Shown: positions 27,562 through 36,973 of the stretch, piece by piece
Position numbering within the stretch: the first letter of the stretch is position 1
Layout: each line of letters opens with the position of its first letter
NCBI GenBank assembly: GCA_030683105.1
Contig: JAUXMZ010000033.1
Span: 1-56,718, forward strand
DNA length: 56,718 bases
From: Burkholderiales bacterium
GTDB taxonomy: Bacteria > Pseudomonadota > Gammaproteobacteria > Burkholderiales > SG8-41
Direction of reading: 5' to 3'
Program-made: the position numbers and the translations under genes
Notes under the pieces: generated by a model
What the model saw: the letters and a program-made list of their open reading frames with translations, nothing else
The model's database searches: none
Told to the model about the DNA's origin: nothing

Positions 27562-28086
27562 TCAATAACCGAGAAAACGCAGGGGATCTAATGCCCCCTT
27601 GAACAGCGGAACCTGAAACCAGATCTCGAAGGTTGCGAAACTGACCGCGCTGACCGCAAACCCTATAACGATACCCTTGAGCCAACTGTAGTTGCCGAGC
27701 CAGACCATGAATACGGCAATGTAAATCGTGGCGGCGATATAGATTCCGATCAACTGTATGCCGCCGATGAACAGAGCCGCCGGCACCAGAACCGAGAGCA
27801 CCTGCTTCAACTGGGACCACTCCACGAAAACCTTGTCGCTGCGGCTTGCGGCGCCGAACAGCGACTGGCCCAGTGTGACCAGGCTCGAGATACAGATGAT
27901 GAGACCGATATAGAACGGGAAGTAGCCGGCCTGGGGGCCGTCAGAACTCCAGCCCGAACCGATCCGGTAACTGTCAAACACTACCACCCCGCCTACCAGA
28001 AAAAACATGAGGGCGACCGCGATTTCGGCCGCGCGGGTTGAAATACCCTTAGCCGCAACGCCCGCTGATTCGTTTTTCTTTTCCAT
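27562..28086 (-). CDS. tctB: Tripartite tricarboxylate transporter small subunit, TctB family
   Basis: The 174-residue product has four predicted membrane segments, near residues 22-42, 55-75, 93-113 and 120-150, and the small size and poor conservation usual for TctB. Identification rests on position between tctC and tctA as well as on topology. It starts MEKKNESAG. Confidence 0.85.
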   Translation of the reverse strand: MEKKNESAGVAAKGISTRAAEIAVALMFFLVGGVVVFDSYRIGSGWSSDGPQAGYFPFYIGLIICISSLVTLGQSLFGAASRSDKVFVEWSQLKQVLSVLVPAALFIGGIQLIGIYIAATIYIAVFMVWLGNYSWLKGIVIGFAVSAVSFATFEIWFQVPLFKGALDPLRFLGY

Positions 28087-28135
28087 CTAATAACCAGTCA
28101 TTACGAATTTGTGAGTCTGTCAGCCACCGAAAATA

Positions 28136-28164
28136 CAGCGGGGGCGCACCATGCGCCCCCGCTG
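28136..28164 (-). terminator. Stable hairpin between tctC and tctB
   Basis: A perfect 13-bp G/C-rich stem (CAGCGGGGGCGCA with its complement, loop of three bases) lies 7 bp past the tctC stop, followed on the minus strand by TATTTTC. The U tract is short, so it probably works as an attenuator or 3-prime stabiliser. That would raise expression of the binding protein over the two membrane subunits, as is common in transporter operons. Confidence 0.7.
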
Positions 28165-28170
28165 CGTCGA

Positions 28171-29187
28171 TCAAGGTTTGGCGAGGAAGCCCGCTTCCTT
28201 CATCAGGCCGTAATGCAAGGTTTCGGCATTTCCCAGCCACTTGACGTAGTCCGGACCGGCCATGAACGACTGATTAAAGGCGCCTTTTTCCATGAAGTCT
28301 TTCCATTCCGGCGTCTCGCGCACCTTCCTGAACAGGTTGACATAAAAATCCACCTGCTCCTTGGTTGCGCCGGGAGTCGTGAAAATGCCGCGCAACATGA
28401 CGTAGTCGATAGGCACGCCCGCCTCCTTGCAGGTCGGGATATCGTTCCACGACATGGTGGTGGTGACTTTTTCCTTGTACGGCATGCGCGTGTCGTCGAA
28501 CACGCACAAAGCACGCAACGAGCCGGCGCGCCATTGAGCAACCGCCTCAATAGGATTGTTGACGCTGGAATCGATATGCTTGCCCACGAGTTGGGTCGCC
28601 ACGTCGCCGCCGCCCTTGAACGGGATATAGGTGAATTTGACCCCTGCCGCCTTCTCGATCGCCACCGTAATGATCTGGTCTTCCTGTTTTGATCCGGTGC
28701 CGCCCATCTTGAACTTGTTCGGGCCGGCTTTCTTGACGGCGTCCAGATATTCCTTGGCCGTCTTGTAGGGGCTCTCGGCATTCACCCACAGCACGAACTG
28801 GTCGAGCGCCAGCATCGCCACCGGGGTCAGCTCTTTCCAGTTGAACGGCACGCCGGTCGCCAGCGGGGTGGTGAAGGTGTTGGACAGGGTAATGATGATC
28901 TTATGGGGCTCGCCCTTGGCGCCCTTGACATCGAGAAAGCCCTCGGCGCCGGCACCGCCTGACTTGTTGATCGGGATCAACGACTGTTTCATCAGGTTAT
29001 GCTTGACGACAACGCCCTGAATCAACCGCGCCATCTGGTCAGCGCCGCCGCCGGTGCCTGCCGGAATCACGAATTCGACGGGCTTGGTGGGTTCCCAAGC
29101 TGCTGCTGTTGCCGGTGCTGTAATGGACAGGCCGAAAGCCCCCAAAAGCGCCATGGCGCCATACGATAATGCATGTTGAATACGCAT
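28171..29187 (-). CDS. tctC: Tripartite tricarboxylate transporter substrate-binding protein (Bug/TctC family)
   Basis: The 338-residue product has a Sec signal cut near AATAAA-W and the Bug fold signature VEFVIPAGTGGGADQMARLIQ at the start of the mature protein, and then a GAEGFLDVKG region. Bug proteins bind small carboxylates between two lobes. I start at MRIQHALS because a strong AGGAGGAG lies 6 bases upstream; the frame is open to 29214. It is the first gene of the transporter operon and has a Crp/Fnr-type box upstream. Oxalate as ligand is inferred from context. Confidence 0.92.
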   Translation of the reverse strand: MRIQHALSYGAMALLGAFGLSITAPATAAAWEPTKPVEFVIPAGTGGGADQMARLIQGVVVKHNLMKQSLIPINKSGGAGAEGFLDVKGAKGEPHKIIITLSNTFTTPLATGVPFNWKELTPVAMLALDQFVLWVNAESPYKTAKEYLDAVKKAGPNKFKMGGTGSKQEDQIITVAIEKAAGVKFTYIPFKGGGDVATQLVGKHIDSSVNNPIEAVAQWRAGSLRALCVFDDTRMPYKEKVTTTMSWNDIPTCKEAGVPIDYVMLRGIFTTPGATKEQVDFYVNLFRKVRETPEWKDFMEKGAFNQSFMAGPDYVKWLGNAETLHYGLMKEAGFLAKP

Positions 29188-29264
29188 TTCACTCCTCCTA
29201 GTAGTGGTTACCAACCCTGAGGTTCGGGAAATCGAACCCTGAGTTTATTGTTTTTAACAGGGCC

Positions 29265-29306
29265 ATCATCCTCAAGTCAACCACAAAAGAAATTGACCGG
29301 CATCAA
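29265..29306 (-). promoter_or_regulatory. tct operon promoter with Crp/Fnr-type box
   Basis: TTGACCGGCATCAA at 29293-29306 is a TTGAC/ATCAA hybrid of the box seen before oxc and fhs. On the minus strand a -10-like GATGAT is at 29270-29265, exactly the same distance from the box centre (34.5 bp) as in the oxc and fhs promoters. The predicted start is near 29258, with a leader of about 70 nt. Confidence 0.6.
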
Positions 29307-29313
29307 GTATTGC

Positions 29314-29348
29314 AAAAAAAGGCGCAGGGCAGTGTTTGCCCGGCGCCT
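29314..29348 (-). terminator. Terminator upstream of the tct promoter
   Basis: AGGCGC and GCGCCT arms enclose an inner GGGCA/TGCCC stem; on the minus strand the structure is followed by seven T (29320-29314). It would end transcripts coming from the calcium exchanger genes, whose last stop is 200 bp upstream, and isolate the tct promoter. The 29349-29547 stretch between them contains no gene that I can support. Confidence 0.8.
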
Positions 29349-29547
29349 GACTGTATCTAATGACAATTTCCAGCGTTACTTTACCAGCACATGCGACTAT
29401 TTCAGCTTTTCTTCTATCCTTTGGCCAATATGCACAACCAAGGTAAGTGTCATCTCACTTCCTTGCCAGCGTGGCCTGTCATTCCCTTATGTTCATTGCC
29501 CGCTCGTGAGGCTGTCCATTTTCCCAAACCGGCCGCGATACCGGCGC

Positions 29548-30540
29548 TTACCGCTGCCCCAGCGTAAACACCAGATACAGCGCACCAACGTAGACTACGG
29601 GAATGGCAGGTGTTAACACCCGTCCCCAGACCATGGCTTGGGATTGGCAGCTACGCAGGATTACGTAGCCCATGACCATCAACCCCAGCGCGGCAGCCGC
29701 AGCGATGTAGTGCGTCGTTGCCATCGATCCCAGCAGCGGCTCTTTGCCATGAAACAAGTCCGCAAAGAAGATGATCGAGATATTGAATGCATTGCTGCCG
29801 AACACGTTGCCGATGACTATGCCGTAGGATTTGCGAAGGGTGGCCGCGATCGTCACGGACGCCTCGGGCAGGGTTGTGACTATGGAAACCAGCAGCACGC
29901 CGATAAAGCTCTTACTGATGCCGCTGATCTCGGCGATGCTGTCGGCGCTGGACGCGAGGTAGCGCCCCGCGATGATCACCACCAGCACCGAAATGCCGAA
30001 TCCGATCCAGGCGTTGCGCGCACTGCCTTTCGGGCTCGGAATATCCTCCAGGTGCATATCCGTGCGCCCCGCCTTGTAGACCGCGCGCATGCCGGCGAAG
30101 TAAGCGACGATGAGGATGAGGCCGCCCAGGCTGGTCGGGCCGAGCTTAACGTCCCCCGATACGCCCAGAATCATGGCCAAGGTCACCATGACGATCCCCA
30201 GCAACACCAAGATCTGCGTATCCCGGCCCTGGTTTGCAAAAAGGTTCCGAATCCCGAACATCAGCGCGACTACCGCGAGCACGAACACGTTGATCATGTC
30301 AGCCCCGAACACGTTGCCCAGCGCCAGCTCGGGTGCTTTTTCAAACCATACCGCCGAGATGTTCACCGTGAGTTCAGGCAATGAAGTGGCAATGCTGACC
30401 AGCAAAGTGCCCACCCAGAGCGTGCCCCATCCCGTTTTTTCGGCAAGTTCGTCACCGTAACGGGCGAGCCCGACACCCGCGCCCACCACGAACAAGGCGG
30501 CCGTGACGAACACCACAATCGCGCCGGAAAGACTTTCCAT
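29548..30540 (-). CDS. Calcium/sodium antiporter, CaCA family (copy 1)
   Basis: The 330-residue product has about ten membrane helices in two inverted halves. The alpha-1 repeat reads TSLPELTVNISA followed by GNVFGADMINV, and the alpha-2 repeat TTLPEASVTIAA followed by GNVFGSNAFNI. These hold the cation-binding Glu and Asp/Asn residues of Na+/Ca2+ exchangers (YrbG/CaxA relatives). It is a tandem paralogue of the next gene, 218 bp away. Location within an oxalate island suggests export of Ca2+ that enters or accumulates during use of calcium oxalate. Confidence 0.9.
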   Translation of the reverse strand: MESLSGAIVVFVTAALFVVGAGVGLARYGDELAEKTGWGTLWVGTLLVSIATSLPELTVNISAVWFEKAPELALGNVFGADMINVFVLAVVALMFGIRNLFANQGRDTQILVLLGIVMVTLAMILGVSGDVKLGPTSLGGLILIVAYFAGMRAVYKAGRTDMHLEDIPSPKGSARNAWIGFGISVLVVIIAGRYLASSADSIAEISGISKSFIGVLLVSIVTTLPEASVTIAATLRKSYGIVIGNVFGSNAFNISIIFFADLFHGKEPLLGSMATTHYIAAAAALGLMVMGYVILRSCQSQAMVWGRVLTPAIPVVYVGALYLVFTLGQR

Positions 30541-30758
30541 AAAATCCCCTTTTTTATAAGTCTTTGATTAACATACTATCTTTATAGTTATTCCGCCGCC
30601 GCATGGCATCAGAGAACTCATCCCTCCGTAACGCCTGCAGCGTCTGCGGCAGCAGATCGATGATGAAAGGGTCGGCCTCCCTAAAATCTGCGCCGAACGC
30701 TTCACCAGGCGCGCCGGAATGATTGCGCGTCTGCCGCTCTCAGATCACCTGCCCGCCG

Positions 30759-31745
30759 CTATGCCACGATGAATACAAGATACAACGCGCCTATGTAGAT
30801 CACTGGTATTGCCGGGGTCAACGCCCGAGCCATATGCATTGTCGGCGTCTGGCAGCTTCTGATGACCAGGAATCCCATCGTCATCAGCAGGAACGCTGCC
30901 GCCGCCGCCACAAAATGCGCACTTTCCATCGCGCTCAGCAAGGGCCCGCCATGGAAAAAGTCGGCAATGGTGATGACGAAAACATTGAACGCGCAACTGC
31001 CATACACGTTACCTATGGCGATGCCGTACGACTTGCGGAAGCAGGCGGCCATGGTCACCGAGCCTTCCGGCAGCGTCGTAACAATAGATACCAGTAGCAC
31101 GCCGATAAAGCTGGCGCCGATACCGCTGATTTTGGCGATATCATCAGCGCTGGACGCGAGAAAACGCCCTGCAATGATCACCACGACCGAGGCGATGGCA
31201 AATCCGATAAAAGCGCTGCGCGCGCTGCCTTTCGGCCCACCTTCTTCAGCCGCCGCATTTGCCGCGACCCGCCCCGCATTGTAGACCGCACGCATGCCCA
31301 GGATATAGGCAACTGCAATCAACAGTCCGCCGAGACTGGACGGACCAAGCTTGAGGTCGCCCGTCGCCCCCATCACTGTAGCCAGCGCAACGAGACCGAT
31401 ACCTGTTTGGACCAGGATCTGGGTCTCCCGGCCCTGATTGCCAAACAAATTCCGCGTACCGAATATAAGCGCGGCAGCGCCGAGCACAAAAATGTTGATC
31501 ATGTTGGCGCCGAACACGTTGCCGAGCGCCAGCCCGGGGGATTTCTCGATCCACACCGCGGAAATGTTGACGGTGAGTTCCGGCAGCGAGGTCGACACGC
31601 TGACCAATATGGTGCCTACCCAAAGCGTGCCCCAGCCCGTTTTCTCGGCGATCTCATCGCCGTACCGGGCCAACCCCATGCCCGCGAAAATAATGAAAAT
31701 GGAGCTGACTACAAATATCAGAATTGCCGTAGATAACGTGTCCAT
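30759..31745 (-). CDS. Calcium/sodium antiporter, CaCA family (copy 2)
   Basis: The 328-residue product aligns with copy 1 over its full length, sharing LARYGDE-AEKTGWGTLWVGT, TSLPELTVNISAVW, GNVFGA-MIN and TTLPE. It therefore arose by tandem duplication but has diverged, for example GNVYGSCAFNV replaces GNVFGSNAFNI in the second repeat. The Asn-to-Cys change there falls in the ion-binding region and could alter cation selectivity. It is upstream of copy 1 on the same strand. Confidence 0.9.
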   Translation of the reverse strand: MDTLSTAILIFVVSSIFIIFAGMGLARYGDEIAEKTGWGTLWVGTILVSVSTSLPELTVNISAVWIEKSPGLALGNVFGANMINIFVLGAAALIFGTRNLFGNQGRETQILVQTGIGLVALATVMGATGDLKLGPSSLGGLLIAVAYILGMRAVYNAGRVAANAAAEEGGPKGSARSAFIGFAIASVVVIIAGRFLASSADDIAKISGIGASFIGVLLVSIVTTLPEGSVTMAACFRKSYGIAIGNVYGSCAFNVFVITIADFFHGGPLLSAMESAHFVAAAAAFLLMTMGFLVIRSCQTPTMHMARALTPAIPVIYIGALYLVFIVA

Positions 31746-32233
31746 GGAATTGAATGTCCTTTAGCACTGACAGAAACGAAACATGCGCTGGAAATATAGC
31801 GTGCCGGAAATAACCAGATTGGCACGGTCACCCGCGCCCACATTGTTCGATAATAGCAACAGCAGATACGCTGCTGCCTGACATTGAAGCATGCGTCCCT
31901 CTCCATCGTCGACGCGACCACGCTTGCGTGGGCACGCTATTGATGCAAATAAATCCGGGCATGAATAAGACCTTGCCCGGCCGGGCAAAGGTCTCGCATT
32001 AGCAATGCCGTGCATTGCCGGCAAGACCGGGGATGCGGAAAACCCCACCTCCCGTGATGACGGCCTTGCCTCAGCGACAATGATTTGCCGCTTTAGCTAC
32101 TCCCCTTTGGATGCATGCCCCGGAAACACCCCGAGGCGCGCACAGCTTTCTATCACGTCCACGTTGGACGAGTCAACACCAATTGCCGTTTATGCAGCGA
32201 GCGCATGACACTCGCAGCGGCGGCCAATCCGAA
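31746..32233. other. Intergenic region between fhs and the exchanger genes
   Basis: These 488 bp carry no convincing gene on either strand. They hold a short self-complementary GCCCGGCCGGGC at about 31976-31987 and several small G/C palindromes but no hairpin with a T tract, so I cannot point to the fhs terminator or the promoter of the exchanger genes. Confidence 0.45.
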
Positions 32234-33910
32234 TCAGAACAGGCCGACCACTTTGCCGTTATCGTCGAGGTCGATCTTCTCCGCCGACGGCACCTTCGGA
32301 AGTCCCGGCATGGTCATGACATCGCCGCACACCATGACGACGAATTCGGCGCCCGCCGCCAGCCGCACCTCTCGGATGTTTAAGTCATGGCCCGAAGGCG
32401 CCCCGCGCAACTTGGGATCGGTCGAGAACGAATACTGGGTTTTGGCGACGCACACCGGATATTCGCCATAGCCATCGTCCTGCAGCTTCTTGATCTGGGC
32501 GCGCACCTTGGCGTCCGCGGTGACATCGGCCGCACCGTAGATCTTGGTGGCAACAGCCTTGATCTTGTCCCACAGCGGCAGCGCATCCTCGTAGACGAAT
32601 TTGAAGTTGGACGGCACCTTATCGATCAGATCAACGACGGCGCGAGCGACATCGACCGCGCCTGCTCCGCCGTCGGCCCAATGCGTCGCAAGAATGACCG
32701 GGGCCTCGTGGTGCGCCATTTTCTTCTTGAGCAGTTCGATTTCTGCGTCGGTATCAAAAGTGAACCGGTTGATCGACACCACGCACGGCAGGCCGTAATG
32801 GTTGCGAATGTTATTGACGTGGCGCTCAAGGTTGGCGACACCTTTCTCCAGCGCGGCCAGGTTTTCCTTGTTGAGTTCCTTGACGTCGACGCCGCCGTGG
32901 TACTTGAGCGCGCGTATGGTGGCGACGATCACCACCGCATCGGGCCTGAGTCCCGACTTGCGGCACTTGATGTCGATGAATTTTTCGGCGCCCAGATCGG
33001 CGCCAAACCCGGCTTCGGTCACCACGTAATCGACCAGCTTGAGCGCGGTCTGGGTGGCGATCACCGAGTTGCAACCGTGGGCGATGTTGGCAAACGGGCC
33101 GCCGTGTATGAACGCCGGATTATTTTCCAGCGTCTGCACCAGGTTGGGCGCGAGCGCATCCTTGAGCAGCACGGTCATCGCGCCGTGAACTTTCAGGTCC
33201 TTTGCCCGCACCGGCTTCTGGTCGCGGGTATAGGCGACGACAATGTTGCCGAGCCGGTTCTTGAGATCTTTGAGCGAGGTCGCCAGGCAGAAAATCGCCA
33301 TGACTTCGGACGCGACCACGATGTCGAAGCCGTCCTGGCGCGGATACCCGTTGCCCGGGCCGCCGAGCGAACCCACGATTTCGCGCAACGCGCGGTCGTT
33401 CATGTCGATCACGCGCTTCCAGGCGATGCGGCGGACATCGATCCCCAGCTCGTTGCCATGGTGAATGTGGTTGTCGAGCGCCGCCGCCAGCAGATTATTG
33501 GCAAGCGCGATGGCATTGAAGTCACCGGTGAAATGCAGATTGATGTCTTCCATTGGCACCACCTGGGCATAGCCACCGCCGGCGGCCCCCCCCTTCATGC
33601 CGAATACCGGGCCGAGCGAAGGTTCGCGCAGGCAGATCATTGCTTTCTTGCCGATCTTGTTGAGCGCATCACCGAGCCCGACGGTGGTGGTCGTTTTACC
33701 TTCGCCAGCAGGCGTCGGGCTGATCGCGGTAACGAGGATCAACTTGCCATCGGGCTTTTTGGCAAGACTGTCGACAAAGTCGAGCGACACCTTGGCCTTG
33801 TAGTGGCCATAAGGCACGAGATGCTCCTCGGGAATGGCGAGTTTCTCGGCGATCTTGGTCGCACGCTCCATTTTGCCTTGTTGGGCGATTTCGATGTCAG
33901 ATAACGACAT
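32234..33910 (-). CDS. fhs: Formate-tetrahydrofolate ligase
   Basis: Fhs makes 10-formyltetrahydrofolate from formate, THF and ATP, the entry of formate into one-carbon metabolism. The 558-residue product has the P-loop [18 protein letters not shown] near residue 65 and the family motifs [22 protein letters not shown] and [14 protein letters not shown]. The frame is open for 40 more codons upstream, but ATG at 33910 ([10 protein letters not shown]) gives the standard length and has GGAG eight bases upstream. It would let the cell assimilate formate made from oxalate; its own Crp/Fnr-type promoter supports this. Confidence 0.97.
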   Translation of the reverse strand: MSLSDIEIAQQGKMERATKIAEKLAIPEEHLVPYGHYKAKVSLDFVDSLAKKPDGKLILVTAISPTPAGEGKTTTTVGLGDALNKIGKKAMICLREPSLGPVFGMKGGAAGGGYAQVVPMEDINLHFTGDFNAIALANNLLAAALDNHIHHGNELGIDVRRIAWKRVIDMNDRALREIVGSLGGPGNGYPRQDGFDIVVASEVMAIFCLATSLKDLKNRLGNIVVAYTRDQKPVRAKDLKVHGAMTVLLKDALAPNLVQTLENNPAFIHGGPFANIAHGCNSVIATQTALKLVDYVVTEAGFGADLGAEKFIDIKCRKSGLRPDAVVIVATIRALKYHGGVDVKELNKENLAALEKGVANLERHVNNIRNHYGLPCVVSINRFTFDTDAEIELLKKKMAHHEAPVILATHWADGGAGAVDVARAVVDLIDKVPSNFKFVYEDALPLWDKIKAVATKIYGAADVTADAKVRAQIKKLQDDGYGEYPVCVAKTQYSFSTDPKLRGAPSGHDLNIREVRLAAGAEFVVMVCGDVMTMPGLPKVPSAEKIDLDDNGKVVGLF

Positions 33911-33988
33911 GATGCTCCGTCCTTGTCTTGATTTAGGGAAAGGTAAACCGGGTTTGTTTTTGCCTGATTCGGGCGCCCGTAAGCAAAG

Positions 33989-34030
33989 AATATAGGATGT
34001 AGTCGACGAGTCGGCCTTGACCACAGTCAA
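33989..34030 (-). promoter_or_regulatory. fhs promoter with Crp/Fnr-type box centred near -41.5
   Basis: TTGACCACAGTCAA lies at 34017-34030, and on the minus strand TATATT at 33994-33989 is a good -10. The distance from the box centre is 34.5 bp, identical to the oxc promoter. Predicted start is near 33982, about 70 nt before the fhs ATG. The other 280 bp up to the next gene hold nothing else I can name. Confidence 0.7.
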
Positions 34031-34310
34031 TTTTACGGAATTCCGCCCCGCGGTCGAGGTCAGGCTGTTTCCAGCGCCGCAAAATGTAGGTCAAAGCGAC
34101 GTTCTTGGTTGCGTGCCGACTCCCGTGCTGATCAAGCGTGGCATAGCCACCTCAGTCCCGCTGATAAGTTCGTTAGATGGCATCACAGCAGTAATTTCGC
34201 TGCTCACGCGCTTTGCGGCGTAACGCTCCGTATCCAGAGCCACGATACCGGGTCAAGATCAGTAGAAGCCAAAGGAGCGCGAACGCCCCCCGCGATGCCG
34301 GGGAAGCGCG

Positions 34311-36971
34311 TCACGGCGCACGCTCCAGCCGCACCGCGCAAACCTTGAATTCCGGGATCCGCGCTACGGGATCGTATGCGGAGTTCGTTAGAACGTTGGC
34401 TGCGGCCTCCCAGAAGTGGAACGGGATGAAGAGGACGCCCGCGTCGACCCTGCTCCCCACCTTCGCAGCAAGGACTATCGAGCCCCGGCGCGAGGTCACC
34501 CTGACGCTATCACCGTCCTTCACGCGGATCTTCTTCGCGTCGGCGCCGTTTACCTCGACGAATGGCCCGGGAACGAGGCCGTGCAGACCCTTGCTCCGCC
34601 GGGTCATCGTTCCCGTGTGGTAGTGCTCCAGCATCCGGCCCGTGGTCAGCACCACGGGGAACGATGCGTCGGTCTCCTCGGCCGCGGGCTGGTACTCGAC
34701 GGGGTGGAACTGCCCCAGGCCACGCGTGAATTGTTCGCGATGCAGGATCGGCGTTCCCAGGTGATCCTCCGACGCGCAGGGCCAGTGCAGCTGCGCCCCC
34801 GCCTCTAGCCGCGCATGCGAGATCCCCGCGTACGACGGAGTGAGTCCGCGCATCTCCTCGTCCACTGCCGCCGTCGACGCGTAGCTCATCGGGTACCCCA
34901 GGGCGGTGGAAACGTCGCAGATGATTTCCCAGTCCCGGCGCGCATGGCCGGGCGGCGGCACGGCCGGTTTCGTCATCTGCACGCGGCGCTCGGTATTGGT
35001 GTAGTTCCCATCGCGTTCCGCGTAGGAAGACGCCGGCAGCACGACGTGGGCGAGCTTCGCCGTCTCGGTGAGAAAAATGTCCTGTACCACGAGGAACTCG
35101 AGCTTCTCCAGCGCCTTGACCACATGAGTGATGTCAGCATCGGAAAGCACGGGGTTCTCGCCCATGATGTACAGCGCCTTGATTTTCCCGTCGAGTGCCG
35201 CGGGAAACATTTGCGTCACCATCAGGCCCGGCTTGTCCGTGAGCTTGACGCCCCAACCCTTCTCGAACTTGGCACGGGCGGCGGCATCGGCAACCTTCTG
35301 GTAGCCGGTAAAGACATCCGGCAGGGAACCCATGTCGCAAGCGCCCTGGACGTTGTTCTGCCCGCGCAAGGGGTTGACGCCGGTGCCGGGCCGGCCGATC
35401 TGCCCGGTGAGCATCGCCAGGTTTGCGAGCGATCGTACGTTGTCGACGCCGGTCGTGTGCTGGGTGATGCCCATCGAGTAAACGATAGCCGCGCGTTCCG
35501 CGGTAGCGTAAAGATGGGCAGCCTCGACGATGAGTTCGGCCGCAACTCCTGTGATCTCAGACACCCGCTCGGGCGTATACCAGGCCACGAGTTTTTCGAC
35601 CGCCTCGAACCCCTCGGTACGGGACTTGATGAATTCCGTTTTCATCAGACCCTCGCGGATGATGACGTGCAGCAACCCGTTGATCCAGGCCACGTCCGTC
35701 CCCGGCTTCTGGCGCGCCCAGACCGTGGCTATCTCGCTGAGCTGGATCTTGCGCGGGTCGAACAGCACGAGCTTCGCCCCACGCGCGACCGCCTCGCGGA
35801 TCTTGAGCCCGATGATCGGGTGGTTCTCGGTAGTGTTCGATCCGGTGACGAGGATCACTTCTGCGTCCAGGAGGTCGTCGGAGGGGTTGGTCATAGCCCC
35901 CGAACCGAACGACAGCGCCAGTCCCGCGACAGTGGAGGAGTGGCACAGGCGCGCGCAGTGATCGACGTTGTTGGTCCCCATCGCGGCGCGCACGAATTTC
36001 TGGAACACGTAGTTGTCTTCGTTGGTGACCTTGGCCGAGGCCAGCCCCCCGAACGCGTCGCCGCGGTATTTCTTCAACTCGCGGGCGACGAGGTCCAGCG
36101 CCTCGTCCCAGGTGGCCTCGCGAAAGCCATCTGCAGTACGTATGAGCGGCGTCTTGAGGCGGTCTGGGCTGGACACGAATTCGAAAGATCCGAAACGCCC
36201 CTTCACGCACAGGCGCCCGCGCGACACCGGGGCAGCGTGGTCGCCGCGCGCGCTCACGACGGTATTGCCCCGAGTACCCAGAAGGATTCGACAGCCGGTG
36301 CCGCAATAAGGGCATACGGTGGAAACCTCGTTCTCGGGCCGAAGATACTGCCGCGTGGTGAGCGCCCCGGTGGGGCAGCGCTCCACGCACTCGCCGCACG
36401 ACTCGCAAATCGAGCCCCTGATCGGGCCGGCACCGAACGGCTCGACCGCGCTCGCATAACCACGCTTTACGAGATCGATTGCCCCCAGGTGCTGGATCTC
36501 GTCGCACGCGCGCACGCACAGGCCGCACAGAATGCACTTGCGCATGTCGATGGCATAGCACGGGTTCGAGTCGTCTATTTTGGCCTCGCGCGCCATCGGC
36601 TGCAGGACGCGCTCGCGGATTCCCAGATACTCGGCTGCCGCCTGCAACCCGCAGGACCCGCATTGCGCACAGGTCAGGCAGTCCAGCGGATGGTCGGCGA
36701 GCAAAAGCTGCATCGTCCAGCGGCGCACTTCCAGAAGTTCAGGATCCTCGGTCGTGACCTTCATCCCGTCGGCGGCCGGCGTGGTGCAGGCGCTAGGCAG
36801 ACCGCGCAGGCCCTCGACTTTCACGATGCACAAGCGGCAGGCACCGTACGGGTCAAGGTCAGGGTCGTCGCAAAGCGTGGGTACATAGACGCGGGCGCTG
36901 CGGCAGGCGTCGAGCACCGTCTTCCCCTGTTCGACCGCGACCGAGCGCCCGTTAATCGTCAGGTTCAGCAT
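34311..36971 (-). CDS. Formate dehydrogenase catalytic subunit, molybdopterin, cysteine type (operon 2)
   Basis: The 886-residue product has a NuoG-like N terminus: a [2Fe-2S] ferredoxin domain (about residues 1-75), a His-Cys [4Fe-4S] motif HPLDCLTCAQCGSC near 95, and two [4Fe-4S] sites in CILCGLCVRAC and CESCGECVERC. These lead to the molybdenum domain, with CPYCGTGC binding another cluster. The active-site segment ARLCHSSTVAGL holds Cys where some enzymes use selenocysteine, followed by the usual His. No signal peptide, so it is cytoplasmic. The ATG at 36971 is preceded by GGAGGAGG and lies 2 bp after the stop of the fusion gene, showing tight coupling. It oxidises formate and feeds electrons to the flavin subunit. 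Confidence 0.92.
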   Translation of the reverse strand: MLNLTINGRSVAVEQGKTVLDACRSARVYVPTLCDDPDLDPYGACRLCIVKVEGLRGLPSACTTPAADGMKVTTEDPELLEVRRWTMQLLLADHPLDCLTCAQCGSCGLQAAAEYLGIRERVLQPMAREAKIDDSNPCYAIDMRKCILCGLCVRACDEIQHLGAIDLVKRGYASAVEPFGAGPIRGSICESCGECVERCPTGALTTRQYLRPENEVSTVCPYCGTGCRILLGTRGNTVVSARGDHAAPVSRGRLCVKGRFGSFEFVSSPDRLKTPLIRTADGFREATWDEALDLVARELKKYRGDAFGGLASAKVTNEDNYVFQKFVRAAMGTNNVDHCARLCHSSTVAGLALSFGSGAMTNPSDDLLDAEVILVTGSNTTENHPIIGLKIREAVARGAKLVLFDPRKIQLSEIATVWARQKPGTDVAWINGLLHVIIREGLMKTEFIKSRTEGFEAVEKLVAWYTPERVSEITGVAAELIVEAAHLYATAERAAIVYSMGITQHTTGVDNVRSLANLAMLTGQIGRPGTGVNPLRGQNNVQGACDMGSLPDVFTGYQKVADAAARAKFEKGWGVKLTDKPGLMVTQMFPAALDGKIKALYIMGENPVLSDADITHVVKALEKLEFLVVQDIFLTETAKLAHVVLPASSYAERDGNYTNTERRVQMTKPAVPPPGHARRDWEIICDVSTALGYPMSYASTAAVDEEMRGLTPSYAGISHARLEAGAQLHWPCASEDHLGTPILHREQFTRGLGQFHPVEYQPAAEETDASFPVVLTTGRMLEHYHTGTMTRRSKGLHGLVPGPFVEVNGADAKKIRVKDGDSVRVTSRRGSIVLAAKVGSRVDAGVLFIPFHFWEAAANVLTNSAYDPVARIPEFKVCAVRLERAP

Positions 36972-36973
36972 GC

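Noticed and set aside
29397-29453. 18-residue minus-strand ORF (MTLTLVVHIG...) between the exchanger genes and the tct terminator
   Set aside because: It has a fair GGAAGTGAG before the ATG, but it is too short to support without conservation data.
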